From assembly GCF_011059185.1 (NCBI RefSeq), contig NZ_JAALFE010000002.1, forward strand, positions 1-64,000: a stretch of 64,000 nucleotides of DNA. The letters are read 5' to 3'. Under the pieces are notes generated by a model. That model saw only the letters and a program-made list of their open reading frames with translations. It had not been told where the DNA came from and ran no database searches. The position numbers and the translations under genes are program-made. Of this stretch, positions 27,147 to 35,862 are shown one piece after another. Source of the DNA: Paragemmobacter kunshanensis (lineage in GTDB: Bacteria; Pseudomonadota; Alphaproteobacteria; Rhodobacterales; Rhodobacteraceae). Every line of letters starts with the position of its first letter. Positions within the stretch are counted from its first letter, which is position 1.

Positions 27147-27221
27147 TGGCAGCCCGTAGGGGAGTCGAACCCCTCTTCCCAGGTTGAAAACCTGGTGTCC
27201 TAACCGATAGACGAACGGGCC
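27147..27221 (-). tRNA. tRNA-Glu (anticodon TTC)
   Basis: On the minus strand GGCCCGT opens the acceptor stem and ACGGGCT closes it. The anticodon stem-loop is CCAGG-TTTTCAA-CCTGG with anticodon TTC. The T arm is AGGGG-TTCGACT-CCCCT, and CCA is encoded at the 3' end. Total length is 75 bases including CCA. No integrase or attachment duplication was seen next to it. Confidence 0.97.
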
Positions 27222-27319
27222 ACGATCAGTGCGGCGCTGTCTAAAGCCGGGACCGCCGACTCGCAAGAGGGAAAATGCGCGCCAGTTCGCGCAGACCCCC
27301 ACCGCCCCCTGCGGACGCA

Positions 27320-29071
27320 TCACGCGCGGGCGGCATCCTCCAGCCGCAACTGCACCTTTGTCCGGCCATTCCACTGGTTCAGTTCCAGCTTGCCCGCAAG
27401 GTGAAAGCGCTGGTGGCCGCCCTCCAGCAGGGCGGGGCCGAGCGGGCCTTCGAAGGCCCCGAAGGCCACCGCGTCGAGCTTGGGTCCCATCCCGTCGCCG
27501 AAGGACAGGCGCAGATGGCTTTCGCCGATGCGCCGGGCGCTGGTCGCCATGGCGGCAAAGGCAAAGCGCGGGGCAGGGGAAGAGGCCCCGAAGGGCCCCG
27601 CCTCTTCCAGCCGCTCCACCAGATCGCGATCCGCGGCGCCCGGCATCAGCAACCCGTCCAGCCGCAGATCGGCCGGCCCTGCGCTGCCTGCCCCCTGTCG
27701 CGCCAGCAGGTCCGACAGGCGCGCCATCGCGGCCTCAAGCTGCGCCGCATCGACCGTCAGGCCAGCCGCCATGCGATGCCCGCCGCCCTTGATCAAAAGC
27801 CCCTCATCCGCCAGCCGATGCACCGAAGCGCCCAGATCGACGCCCGAGATCGACCGCCCCGATCCCTTGCCGATGCCGCCATCCAGCCCGATCACCACGG
27901 CGGGGCGGTTGGTCGCCTCCTTCAGGCGGCTGGCGACGATCCCCACCACGCCGGGATGCCACCCCTCGCCCGCCGCCCAGACCAGCGGCGCGTCCAGACC
28001 GCGCGCCTCGGCCTGGGCCATGGCGGCCTCGCGCACGCGCATCTCGATCTCGCGCCGTTCGGTGTTCAACTCGTCCAGCCTGTCGGCCAGGGCGCGGGCC
28101 TCGGCCTCGTCCTCGGTGATCAGAAGCCGCGCGCCCAGATCGGCCGCGCCGATCCGCCCGCCCGCATTGACCCGGGGGCCCAGCAGGAAGCCAAGGCTGT
28201 ATGTATTGGGGGCCTGATCCATCCGCGCCACATCGGCAAGCGCCCGCAGGCCCGGCCGCCTGCGCTGCGCCATGATCTTCAGGCCCTGCCGGACCAGCGC
28301 ACGGTTGACCCCGATCAGCGGGGCCACATCGGCGACAGTGGCCAGCGCCACCAGATCAAGCAGGGCCATCAGATCCGGCCCCTGCACGGCATCGGCGCGC
28401 AACTGGCGGTTCGCCTCGACCAGCATCAGGAAGACGACCGAAGCCGCGCAGAGATGGCCAAGCCCGCCATCCTCATCCTGCCGGTTGGGGTTCACCACGG
28501 CCAGCGCTGGCGGCAGGGTTTCCGCGCCCAGGTGATGATCCAGCACGATCACATCCGCCCCCGCGGCCACGGCCGCCGCGATCGGCTCATGCGACAGGGT
28601 TCCGCAATCCACGCAGATGATCAGCCGGTGCCTTTCGGCAAGCGCCTGCATCGCCGGCACGTTCGGGCCATAGCCTTCGTCGATCCGGTCGGGGATATAG
28701 AGTGTGGCCTGATGCCCCATCGCCCGCAGCCAGACCAGCAGCAACGCCGCCGATGCGCCGCCATCGACATCGTAATCCGCAAAGACGGCAATCGCCTCGC
28801 GCCCCTTCAGCGCCTTCAGGAACCGCGCCGCCGCCGGGCCCATGTCGCGCAGCGTCAGGGGATCGGGAAGAAGGTCGCGCAGGGCGGGCTGCAGATAGGC
28901 CGCGGCCTCGTCCGGGGGGACGCCCCGCTTGACCAGCGTATGGCACAGGGCCAGCGGCAGATGCGTCTGCTGCGCCATGGCCTCGGCTAGCCGGTCCTCT
29001 TCGGCCGAGGGGCCGATCCAGCGCCGCCCGGTGAGCGAGGTTTCGACATTCAGGAATGCGCGTGCGGTCAT
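27320..29071 (-). CDS. recJ: Single-stranded-DNA-specific exonuclease RecJ
   Basis: A 583-residue 5'-3' single-strand exonuclease for recombination and mismatch repair. Motifs of the DHH phosphoesterase family are visible: FADYDVDGGASAALL, ICVDCGT, and DHH in IVLDHHLGAETLPPA. The DHHA1 part carries KGSGRSISGVDLGASV and LIKGGGHRMAAGLTV, and a C-terminal OB-like domain follows. The start MTARAFLNVETSLTG fits family N termini; a start 12 codons upstream is possible. It stands alone between tRNA-Glu and glpX. Confidence 0.92.
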   Translation of the reverse strand: MTARAFLNVETSLTGRRWIGPSAEEDRLAEAMAQQTHLPLALCHTLVKRGVPPDEAAAYLQPALRDLLPDPLTLRDMGPAAARFLKALKGREAIAVFADYDVDGGASAALLLVWLRAMGHQATLYIPDRIDEGYGPNVPAMQALAERHRLIICVDCGTLSHEPIAAAVAAGADVIVLDHHLGAETLPPALAVVNPNRQDEDGGLGHLCAASVVFLMLVEANRQLRADAVQGPDLMALLDLVALATVADVAPLIGVNRALVRQGLKIMAQRRRPGLRALADVARMDQAPNTYSLGFLLGPRVNAGGRIGAADLGARLLITEDEAEARALADRLDELNTERREIEMRVREAAMAQAEARGLDAPLVWAAGEGWHPGVVGIVASRLKEATNRPAVVIGLDGGIGKGSGRSISGVDLGASVHRLADEGLLIKGGGHRMAAGLTVDAAQLEAAMARLSDLLARQGAGSAGPADLRLDGLLMPGAADRDLVERLEEAGPFGASSPAPRFAFAAMATSARRIGESHLRLSFGDGMGPKLDAVAFGAFEGPLGPALLEGGHQRFHLAGKLELNQWNGRTKVQLRLEDAARA

Positions 29072-29186
29072 GCCCGAGGAAGTGCCGCAAAGCCCGCAAG
29101 GGCGCAAGAGGCGATGCCGGATCCCGCGCCCCGCGCGCCGCCCGATCCGCGGGCCGGCGCGGGGCGCGCGGGTGGCTGTGGCCGCG

Positions 29187-30152
29187 CTATTTCAGCGGGC
29201 TGCGATAGGTCATCCGGCGCACGGATCCTGTCTTCGACCGCATCAGGATCGTCTCCGTCGTCACGGCGGTCGGTTCGCGCTTGATCCCCGACAGGAGCGA
29301 GCCACTGGTGACGCCCGTCGCGGCAAAGATCACATCGCCGCGCACCAGATCGTCACGCGTATAGACGCGATCGAAATTGCTGATCCCGGCCTTGCGCGCC
29401 CGGGCGCGTTCGTCATCGTTGCGGAACAGGAGCTTGCCGAAGAACTGGCCGCCCATGCATTTCAGCGCGGCCGCCGCCAGCACCCCTTCGGGCGCCCCGC
29501 CCGATCCCATATACATGTCGATCCCCGTCACATCGGGTTCGGCGCAATGCATGACACCCGCCACATCGCCATCGGTGATCAGCCGGATCGCCGCCCCGGT
29601 GGAGCGAATCTCCTTGATCATCTCTTCATGCCGGGGGCGTTCCAGCACGCAGACGGTGATGTTCTCGGTCGAGCAGCCCTTGGCGGCGGCAAGGGCCGAG
29701 ACGCGTTCCGACGGCGTCATCGTCATGGTCACGGTGCCGGGCTTGTAGCCGGGGCCGATGGCCAGCTTTTCCATATAGACATCGGGCGCATGCAGCAGCG
29801 TGCCGCGCGGTGCCATGGCAATCACGGTCAGCGCGTTGGGCATGTCCTTCGCGGTCAGCGTCGTGCCTTCCAGCGGATCCAGCGCGATGTCCACGGCGGG
29901 GCCCTTTCCGGTGCCCACCTCTTCGCCGATATAGAGCATCGGCGCCTCGTCCCGTTCCCCTTCGCCGATCACCACGACCCCTGCAATGTCAAGCAGGTTC
30001 AACTGGTTGCGCATGGCATTGACCGCGGCCTGATCGGCGGCCTTCTCATCGCCGCGCCCGATCAGTGCGGCCGAAGCCAGCGCCGCCGCCTCGGAGACGC
30101 GGGCAAGGCCCAGCGAAAGCAGACGGTCCTGAAATTCTTCCTTGTCGGCCAT
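29187..30152 (-). CDS. glpX: Fructose-1,6-bisphosphatase class II
   Basis: A 321-residue GlpX phosphatase that makes fructose 6-phosphate in gluconeogenesis. Key motifs are VVIGEGERDEAPMLYIGEEVG (metal site), VDIALDPLEGTTLTAKDMPNA (the D-P-x-E-G-T signature), MGSGGAPEGVLAAAALKCMGG, and RGDVIFAATGVTSGSLL. The ATG at 30152 is preferred over an earlier one because GGGAGAGAG precedes it. The gene lies downstream of hom on the same strand, but a block of hairpins separates them. Confidence 0.95.
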   Translation of the reverse strand: MADKEEFQDRLLSLGLARVSEAAALASAALIGRGDEKAADQAAVNAMRNQLNLLDIAGVVVIGEGERDEAPMLYIGEEVGTGKGPAVDIALDPLEGTTLTAKDMPNALTVIAMAPRGTLLHAPDVYMEKLAIGPGYKPGTVTMTMTPSERVSALAAAKGCSTENITVCVLERPRHEEMIKEIRSTGAAIRLITDGDVAGVMHCAEPDVTGIDMYMGSGGAPEGVLAAAALKCMGGQFFGKLLFRNDDERARARKAGISNFDRVYTRDDLVRGDVIFAATGVTSGSLLSGIKREPTAVTTETILMRSKTGSVRRMTYRSPLK

Positions 30153-30259
30153 GCGTCTCTCTCCCAATGGCTTTTCGCCCGCTTAGCGCCCGGCGGGGGG
30201 CGCGGCAAGCATGGTGACGCTAACGGCGGGCAGGATTGCGGCGCGACGGGGGCCCGAGG

Positions 30260-30369
30260 GGGAAAATTCTTCTTCCGAAGAATTTTCCCGGCCCCGCCCT
30301 GCGGGCGGGGGGCAAATTTTTCGCATGAAAAATTTGCTGCTGCGAAAACTTTTCAGGGAAAAGTTTTCG
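30260..30369. repeat. Four tandem perfect hairpins between hom and glpX
   Basis: Consecutive inverted repeats fill the gap: GGGAAAATTCTTC with a 4-base loop (30260-30289, 13-base arms), CCCCGCCC/GGGCGGGG (30292-30310), GCAAATTTTTC/GAAAAATTTGC (30312-30337), and CGAAAACTTTTC-AGG-GAAAAGTTTTCG (30343-30369, 12-base arms). The last is placed to terminate hom on the minus strand. Having three AT-stem hairpins in such GC-rich DNA is unusual, and a similar AT hairpin plus GC hairpin pair occurs at 12989-13026. Confidence 0.75.
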
Positions 30370-30376
30370 TCCCCGC

Positions 30377-31672
30377 TCAGACTTCTTCGATCCGGATCGC
30401 CACCGGGCTGCCGACAACCACGCCAGTGGCCGGGAAGGACGCCAGTGCATGGGCAATATCGGCCGGTGCGGCCTTGTGAGTGACGATCAGCACGATGGCC
30501 TTGTCATCGGCCTCTCCGGGCTGGTTGATCTGGCGCATCTGGTCGATGGAAATGCCCGCCTCGCCGATGCAGGTGGCGACCTTGGCCAGCGCGCCGGGTT
30601 TGTCGAGCAGTGTCATCCGCAGGTAATAGGGCGCGGGCGTGGCCGAACGGGCCGGGACCGCCTCGACCAGCGAAGCCGCGGGACGTCCGAATGTGGGAAG
30701 TCGCAGGCCGCGCGCGATGTCGATCACATCGGCCATCACCGCGCTGGCCGTCGGGCCTTCGCCCGCGCCGGGGCCGCGCAGCACGATCTGGCCCACGCTG
30801 TCGCCTTCCAGAACCACCATGTTGGTGCCGCCCTGCAACTGCCCCAGCGGGCTTTCGGCCGGCACAAGGCAGGGCGTCATGCGCTGTTCCAGCCCGCGGC
30901 CGGTCATCTGCGCCACGCCCAGCAGCTTGATGTGATAGCCCATCTCGTCGGCCATGCGGATGTCCTCGATCGAGACATTGCCGATGCCTTCCAGTTCCAC
31001 CTTGTCGAAGCTGACTTTCGTGCCAAAGGCGATGGCGGCAAGCAGCGAAAGCTTGTGGCCCGCATCGATCCCGCCCACATCGAGGTTGGGGTCGGCTTCC
31101 AGATAGCCCAGCTGGCGGGCCTCTTCGAAGACTGTCTCGTAGGGCAGGCCCGCATTCTGCATGCGGGTGAGGATATAGTTGCAGGTGCCGTTCATCACGC
31201 CCATGACGCGCCGCATCTGATTGGCGGCGAGCCCTTCGGTCAGGGCCTTGATCACCGGAATGCCGCCTGCGACGGCGGCTTCGAAGCGGATGACGCGGCC
31301 CGCGGCCTCGGCGGTTTCGGCAAGGTTCTGGCCATGATGGGCAAGCAGCGCCTTGTTGGCGGTCACGATGTCCTTGTCCGCCGCCAGCGCGGCCTCGGTC
31401 GCCGCCTTCGCGGGGCCGTCATGGCCGCCCATCACCTCGACGAAGACATCCACGTCATCGCGCTGCGCCAGGGCCACGGGATCGTCCTCCCAGGCGTAAC
31501 CGGACAGGTCGGCATCGCGGTTCTTCGTGCGGTCGCGGGCCGAGACGGCGGTGATGACGACGGGGCGACCGGCCCGCGCGGCGATCAGGTCGGCATGTTT
31601 CTGCACGATCCTGACGACGCCGATGCCAACGGTTCCCAGACCGGCAAGACCGAGGCGGAGGGGCGTGGGCAT
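30377..31672 (-). CDS. hom: Homoserine dehydrogenase
   Basis: A 431-residue enzyme converting aspartate semialdehyde to homoserine for threonine and methionine synthesis. N-terminal NAD(P) motif LGLAGLGTVGIGVVRI, the VTANKALLAHHG region, catalytic NGTCNYILTRM, LGYLEADPNLDVGGIDAGHKL, and a C-terminal ACT domain (YYLRMTLLDKPGALAKVATCIGEAGISIDQM). ATG at 31672 is chosen (GGAG seven bases upstream); an in-frame ATG five codons earlier cannot be excluded. Confidence 0.95.
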   Translation of the reverse strand: MPTPLRLGLAGLGTVGIGVVRIVQKHADLIAARAGRPVVITAVSARDRTKNRDADLSGYAWEDDPVALAQRDDVDVFVEVMGGHDGPAKAATEAALAADKDIVTANKALLAHHGQNLAETAEAAGRVIRFEAAVAGGIPVIKALTEGLAANQMRRVMGVMNGTCNYILTRMQNAGLPYETVFEEARQLGYLEADPNLDVGGIDAGHKLSLLAAIAFGTKVSFDKVELEGIGNVSIEDIRMADEMGYHIKLLGVAQMTGRGLEQRMTPCLVPAESPLGQLQGGTNMVVLEGDSVGQIVLRGPGAGEGPTASAVMADVIDIARGLRLPTFGRPAASLVEAVPARSATPAPYYLRMTLLDKPGALAKVATCIGEAGISIDQMRQINQPGEADDKAIVLIVTHKAAPADIAHALASFPATGVVVGSPVAIRIEEV

Positions 31673-31769
31673 GAGAGACTCCATCATGGATCAGACCCCG
31701 CCCTGTTAGCCGTTCGTGGCAGGGCTTGCAACGCAGGGCGCATGCCCGCGCACGGCCCGCGGGGCTGGG

Positions 31770-31982
31770 TCAGCCGGAGGCCCCCGCGCGGCCCCGCAGC
31801 GCATCGCCGCGCGCGGCCATGGCGGCGGCGGCCTCGGCGTCCAGCGTCGGGCTGTCGGCGGCGAGGATATCCTCGATCGGCAGCAGGGCCGGGGGCGCGG
31901 CGGGCGCGCCTGCATCCAGAAAGCCCGGCTCTGCGCAGGCGGCCAGCGCGAAGGGGAGGAACAGGGCAGGGATCAGGCGCAT
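31770..31982 (-). CDS. Small lipoprotein of unknown function
   Basis: A 70-residue protein with a short basic start and hydrophobic signal RLIPALFLPFALAACAEP; LAAC is a lipobox, so the mature protein would start at Cys16 and be lipid-anchored. The remainder is Ala-rich (AAPPALLPIEDILAADSPTLDAEAAAAM). A ribosome-binding site GGAG lies seven bases upstream. No family is recognised. It lies 97 bases upstream of hom on the same strand. Confidence 0.6.
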   Translation of the reverse strand: MRLIPALFLPFALAACAEPGFLDAGAPAAPPALLPIEDILAADSPTLDAEAAAAMAARGDALRGRAGASG

Positions 31983-32037
31983 GGGCGGCTCCGGCAGGGT
32001 GGGGGCATGTTAGACGCCCGCCCCGCCGGGGGAAAGA

Positions 32038-32949
32038 TCAATGCGCGGGGCGGATGAAGGTACCGTTCTTCAACTCGGCCATGGCCTGCCGGATTTCCGC
32101 CTGGGTATTCATCACGATGGGCCCATGCCAGGCCACGGGTTCCTGGATCGGCGCGCCCGAGATCAGCAGGAAGCGGATGCCGTCGGGGCCGGCCTGCACC
32201 GTCACCTCGTCGCCGGTGCCGAACTGCACCAGCGTCCGGTCGCCCGACATGTCGCGGATGTTCACCTCCTCGCCCATCACCTCCTTCTCCAGCAAGACGC
32301 CGCGGGGGCGGCTGGCATCGCGGAAACTGCCGCGGCCTTCGAAGACATAGGCAAAGGCGCGGCGGTAGGTATCCACCTTGAAGCTCTTCTTCCGGCCCGG
32401 CGGAACGTAGATGTCGAGGTATTGCGGATCGGCGGCGATGCCATCGACCGGGCCGGTCTTGCCCCAGAAGCTGCCGACGATCACCTTCACGATGGTGCCG
32501 TCATCATCCATGATCTCGGGGATGTCGCGGCCCTTCACATCCTGATAGCGCGGCGCGGTCATCTTCAGGCTGGAGGGCAGGTTCGCCCAAAGCTGGAAGC
32601 CATGCATCTGCCCCTTGGCATTCCCGCGCGGCATTTCCTGATGCAGGATGCCCGACCCTGCCGTCATCCACTGCACGTCGCCGCCCTTCAGGAGGCCATG
32701 ATTGCCCAGGCTGTCGCCATGTTCCACGGCACCGGCAAGGACATAGGTGATCGTCTCGATCCCGCGATGCGGGTGCCAGGGAAAGCCGCGCATGTAGTCG
32801 CGCGGATCCTCGTTGCGGAAATCGTCGAACAGCAGGAAGGGATCCATCCGTTCGGGATCGCCAAAGCCGAAGGCACGGTGCAGATGCACGCCCGCGCCTT
32901 CATAGGTGGGCTGGGCGCGGTCTTCGTGGGTGACGGGGCGGATGGACAT
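32038..32949 (-). CDS. Pirin family protein
   Basis: A 303-residue double-cupin pirin. The N-terminal metal-binding cupin shows FPWHPHRGIETITYVLAG (His residues), VQWMTAGSGILHQEMP and HGFQLWANLP. The C-terminal pirin domain includes YVPPGRKKSFKVDTYRRAFAYVFEG. Bacterial pirins may oxidise flavonoids such as quercetin or modulate other enzymes. The ATG at 32949 follows AGGGAG. No operon partner is obvious. Confidence 0.9.
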   Translation of the reverse strand: MSIRPVTHEDRAQPTYEGAGVHLHRAFGFGDPERMDPFLLFDDFRNEDPRDYMRGFPWHPHRGIETITYVLAGAVEHGDSLGNHGLLKGGDVQWMTAGSGILHQEMPRGNAKGQMHGFQLWANLPSSLKMTAPRYQDVKGRDIPEIMDDDGTIVKVIVGSFWGKTGPVDGIAADPQYLDIYVPPGRKKSFKVDTYRRAFAYVFEGRGSFRDASRPRGVLLEKEVMGEEVNIRDMSGDRTLVQFGTGDEVTVQAGPDGIRFLLISGAPIQEPVAWHGPIVMNTQAEIRQAMAELKNGTFIRPAH

Positions 32950-33069
32950 GGGCGCACTCCCTGTGATGCAGCACTGCAAGCTAGGATGTGCAGGCGGGGC
33001 GGACAATGCCGCCCCGCGCGAAATCGCTGTGCCCCGGCGCACAATGGCAGGCCGGGGGTGCGGATCAGA

Positions 33070-33654
33070 TCAGCACTGAACACCGGTCATGCAGAGCGTG
33101 GGCAGGAAACGCGGCCGCAGGGCGATGGTTTCGTTGATCGTCGTCACATCCAGGATGTCGGTCACCGGCGAATAGGGCACGACCACCTCGAAGACGATCA
33201 TGTTCGATCCGACGGCCATCATCGGGATATCTGCCTCGACCTGGGTCAGCGTGCCCTCGGTCAGCGGCAGCATCACGTTGCCCGGCGAATAGGACCACAG
33301 CACATCCAGCCCCTGCAGGCCCAGCGGCCCGTCCGAGGTGCGGCGGATGCTGGTGATGCGGACGCGGGCATCCTCGCCCTCGATCAGGTATTCCAGCGTG
33401 CGTTCCAGCCCGGTCAGGAAGGCCGGGGTGGCAGGCACCATCTCGCGCGACAGCATGTCTGCCACGGCATAGGTGCCTTTCTGGATCAGGTTCTGGGTCT
33501 GGTAGACATGCCAGAAGGCGAAGAAACCCGTCATGCCCATCGCCATGACCGGGACGATGAACATCGCCTCGGCCAGCAGGGTGCCTGACGTATCGGTGCC
33601 GAAGCGGCGGATCGCGCGGCCAAGGCCGGATTTCAGGGAAGACAGCAAGCGCAT
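33070..33654 (-). CDS. TadE/TadF-like pseudopilin family protein
   Basis: A 194-residue protein with one N-terminal transmembrane segment following a short basic stretch (GTLLAEAMFIVPVMAMGMTGFFAFWHVY); the A-E-A/F motif is typical of TadE-like pilin precursors. The rest (about 140 residues) would be periplasmic. The ATG at 33654 is chosen because AGGGGG lies eight bases before it; two earlier start-like codons lie within nine bases. It is the third gene of a unit with a second TadE-like protein and a TadG-like vWA protein. The C terminus ends with two Cys. Confidence 0.7.
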   Translation of the reverse strand: MRLLSSLKSGLGRAIRRFGTDTSGTLLAEAMFIVPVMAMGMTGFFAFWHVYQTQNLIQKGTYAVADMLSREMVPATPAFLTGLERTLEYLIEGEDARVRITSIRRTSDGPLGLQGLDVLWSYSPGNVMLPLTEGTLTQVEADIPMMAVGSNMIVFEVVVPYSPVTDILDVTTINETIALRPRFLPTLCMTGVQC

Positions 33655-33667
33655 GGTCATCACCCCC

Positions 33668-34201
33668 TCAACTCGGTTCGTTCACATAGACCGAGGCCAC
33701 CGACAGGGCATAGCCGCCCTGCGCGTCAAGCTCGATCGGGATGGCATAGGCGGATGTCGGGAAGATCGCATCCACTGTCACGCAGACACGGATCAGCATC
33801 AGGTCGTTCTGCTGGCCCGGCACGACTTCGGTCACCGGCTGAATGATCTCGTCATCGCGGGTCACGCAGGGATCGTTCTGATCGGGCAGAAGAAAGGTGG
33901 TGCGGCTGATCCGGCGAATGTCGACGGCGGTGTTCTCGTAACAGTTCTCCACCAGGAAGACGCGGTCGCAGATTTCCTGGCGCAGGAATTCCGCATCGGG
34001 ATTGGTATACTGGCCCAGGCGCAGCGACCGGATCACCATGTCGGCGGCGCGGTCGATGCTGGCCCAGCGCGACATCATCATCCCGCTTTCCAGCGTGGCG
34101 ATGAAGATGGTGAACAAGAGCGGCACCAGGATCGCGAATTCCACCGTGGCGGTGCCGTCCTCGCGCCGCAGGAAGCGTCGGAAAAGGGAAAGCGCGCGCA
34201 T
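33668..34201 (-). CDS. TadE-like protein
   Basis: A 177-residue protein whose start, RRFLRREDGTATVEFAILVPLLFTIF, has the G-x-A-x-V-E-F motif of TadE pilin-like proteins followed by a transmembrane helix. In Flp/Tad systems such proteins are processed by the prepilin peptidase and join the pilus or its assembly. The ATG at 34201 overlaps the stop of the TadG-like gene by four bases. No tadABC or flp genes are in the window. Confidence 0.8.
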   Translation of the reverse strand: MRALSLFRRFLRREDGTATVEFAILVPLLFTIFIATLESGMMMSRWASIDRAADMVIRSLRLGQYTNPDAEFLRQEICDRVFLVENCYENTAVDIRRISRTTFLLPDQNDPCVTRDDEIIQPVTEVVPGQQNDLMLIRVCVTVDAIFPTSAYAIPIELDAQGGYALSVASVYVNEPS

Positions 34202-35862
34202 CAGTTCACAAGCCTCAGCTGGGTGATGTTGGTGGCGATCGCCTGGAAGGCGGCGTTCAGTTGGGCGGTGCTGGTCGAATGGAAGAAGTGCCCTTCGGAA
34301 GAGGAGCAACCCTTCACCGCGTTGATGCCGCGCGTCGGCGCCGAGAAGGCGATGCCATAGACCAGAACGCCCTCCTGCTTCGTCACGTTGCAGATGTCCT
34401 GCAGTTCCTCATCCATCTCGGGGGTCGAGGAGCTGGTGCCGCGCTGGCTGCGGAAATTGCCGAACCATTCGTTGTAGCGCGCGGTCCGCGTGCTGCTGGA
34501 CGTGCCCAGCGCCCGGGCATAAAGGTGCCAGGCCGTCCAGCTGACGTTCAGTTCCTGCCAGGCCTGCTGCCAGGTCAGCTGCGTGCCCTGCGTGCCGGTG
34601 GTGCCGCCCCAGGATGTGGCGCGCCATTCGCCGGCGTTGCTGTTGCGATGGGGCACCCAGAACTGGTTGGTGCCGGCGGTCGCCGGACGCCCGGTCTGAT
34701 GACGGATCGAATAGTTGCCATCCGTGCCCTTGAAGATCGGCGACAGGCCGGTGCGATAGTCGTCATTCAGGCGCACATCGCCGAAGTTCTCACCATCCGT
34801 CATCAGGACGACGATCTTCAGCGCGTCACGCTTGGAGTAGTCGAAAGGGCGGTCGCGGAATTCGGTCGGCACCACGCCCGCATCGACATATTCGTTCAGG
34901 ACAGAGCGGAACTGCGGATCCAGCAGCGCACCGCCCCACTTCATTCCGGCATTGGTCGAGGTGGCGCCGATTGCCGTCAGATCGTCGATATAGTCATGCA
35001 GGTCGTTGATATCGTCATCGGGCAGGCGCACGACGTTCACCGCCGAAGGCGGGCACCAGACGTTGGCGGCCGTCGGCGAGCGCCCGGTGGTGGAATGCGA
35101 TGTCGGGAAGGAACTCAGCGTGGTATAGGCATCCGCCCAGCCGGTGGCGGGCATTTCCAGCGTTCGCGAGATCCCGGTCGACGAATAGACCGAGGTCGGC
35201 ATGTCCACGCAGTTGACATTCGCCGTCGCGGCAAGACCCGGCACATGGGTGACGTTGAACTTGGTGCGCAGCGATGCGCCAAGGTTCACCTGCCCGTTAT
35301 AGGGCACGATGGCGATGGAGATCTTGTTGTTGTCATTGGCCAGAACCGTGCTGACGAAATTCTTCGCCGCCGATTTCAGCGAAGACAGCTTCGACCCGGC
35401 CATGGAGCCCGACACGTCAAGCACGAGGACGACCTCGATATTCGTCGCGCGCTGTTCGGCGACGGAGCGGCCCTTCACATCAATCACATCCACGCCCGAG
35501 GCATGCATGAACATCGTCTCGACCGGGATCTTCCCCTCCACCTCGACCGAGCGCTGCCCGGTGCCATTGGTGACGGCGACCTTGGTCAGATAGGACAGCA
35601 GCCCCTCGCGGTCGACGCAGTCGTTGACCACGGCCGTGGGGTCCAGCGTCTGGCGCAGGGCGGCGGCGTTCAGCGCGCAGCGGTCCAGCGTCTGGGCCAG
35701 CGCCGCCCGGCGGTTCTCCGTCCGCATCAGATCGACGGCCATGCCGCTCATCAGGAAGAAGGTGGCGAAGAGGAAAAGCCCGAAGACGAGCAGCGAGCCC
35801 TCTTCATTGCGGCGAAAGCGCCGGAACGGGCGAACAAGGAAGGACAGGGCGAAGTTACGCAT
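34201..35862 (-). CDS. TadG-like protein with von Willebrand factor A domain
   Basis: A 553-residue protein. The N-terminal TadE-like segment EEGSLLVFGLFLFATFFLMSGMAVDLMRTE spans the membrane. From about residue 150 comes a vWA domain with an intact MIDAS motif (VVLVLDVSGSMAGSKL), and the later KIVVLMTDGEN contributes to it. The vWA domain is split by a long insertion rich in Ser, Thr and Gly. TadG-like proteins link Flp pilus biogenesis to the cell envelope. It is first gene of the three-gene unit; the ATG was preferred to an upstream TTG. Confidence 0.8.
   Translation of the reverse strand: MRNFALSFLVRPFRRFRRNEEGSLLVFGLFLFATFFLMSGMAVDLMRTENRRAALAQTLDRCALNAAALRQTLDPTAVVNDCVDREGLLSYLTKVAVTNGTGQRSVEVEGKIPVETMFMHASGVDVIDVKGRSVAEQRATNIEVVLVLDVSGSMAGSKLSSLKSAAKNFVSTVLANDNNKISIAIVPYNGQVNLGASLRTKFNVTHVPGLAATANVNCVDMPTSVYSSTGISRTLEMPATGWADAYTTLSSFPTSHSTTGRSPTAANVWCPPSAVNVVRLPDDDINDLHDYIDDLTAIGATSTNAGMKWGGALLDPQFRSVLNEYVDAGVVPTEFRDRPFDYSKRDALKIVVLMTDGENFGDVRLNDDYRTGLSPIFKGTDGNYSIRHQTGRPATAGTNQFWVPHRNSNAGEWRATSWGGTTGTQGTQLTWQQAWQELNVSWTAWHLYARALGTSSSTRTARYNEWFGNFRSQRGTSSSTPEMDEELQDICNVTKQEGVLVYGIAFSAPTRGINAVKGCSSSEGHFFHSTSTAQLNAAFQAIATNITQLRLVN

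Noticed and set aside
27147-27221. Genomic-island attachment site at tRNA-Glu
   Set aside because: No integrase gene and no duplicated tRNA 3' end were seen near by.
30260-30369. CRISPR array or riboswitch
   Set aside because: The hairpins are unrelated to each other with no constant repeat and spacer pattern, and no known aptamer core is visible.
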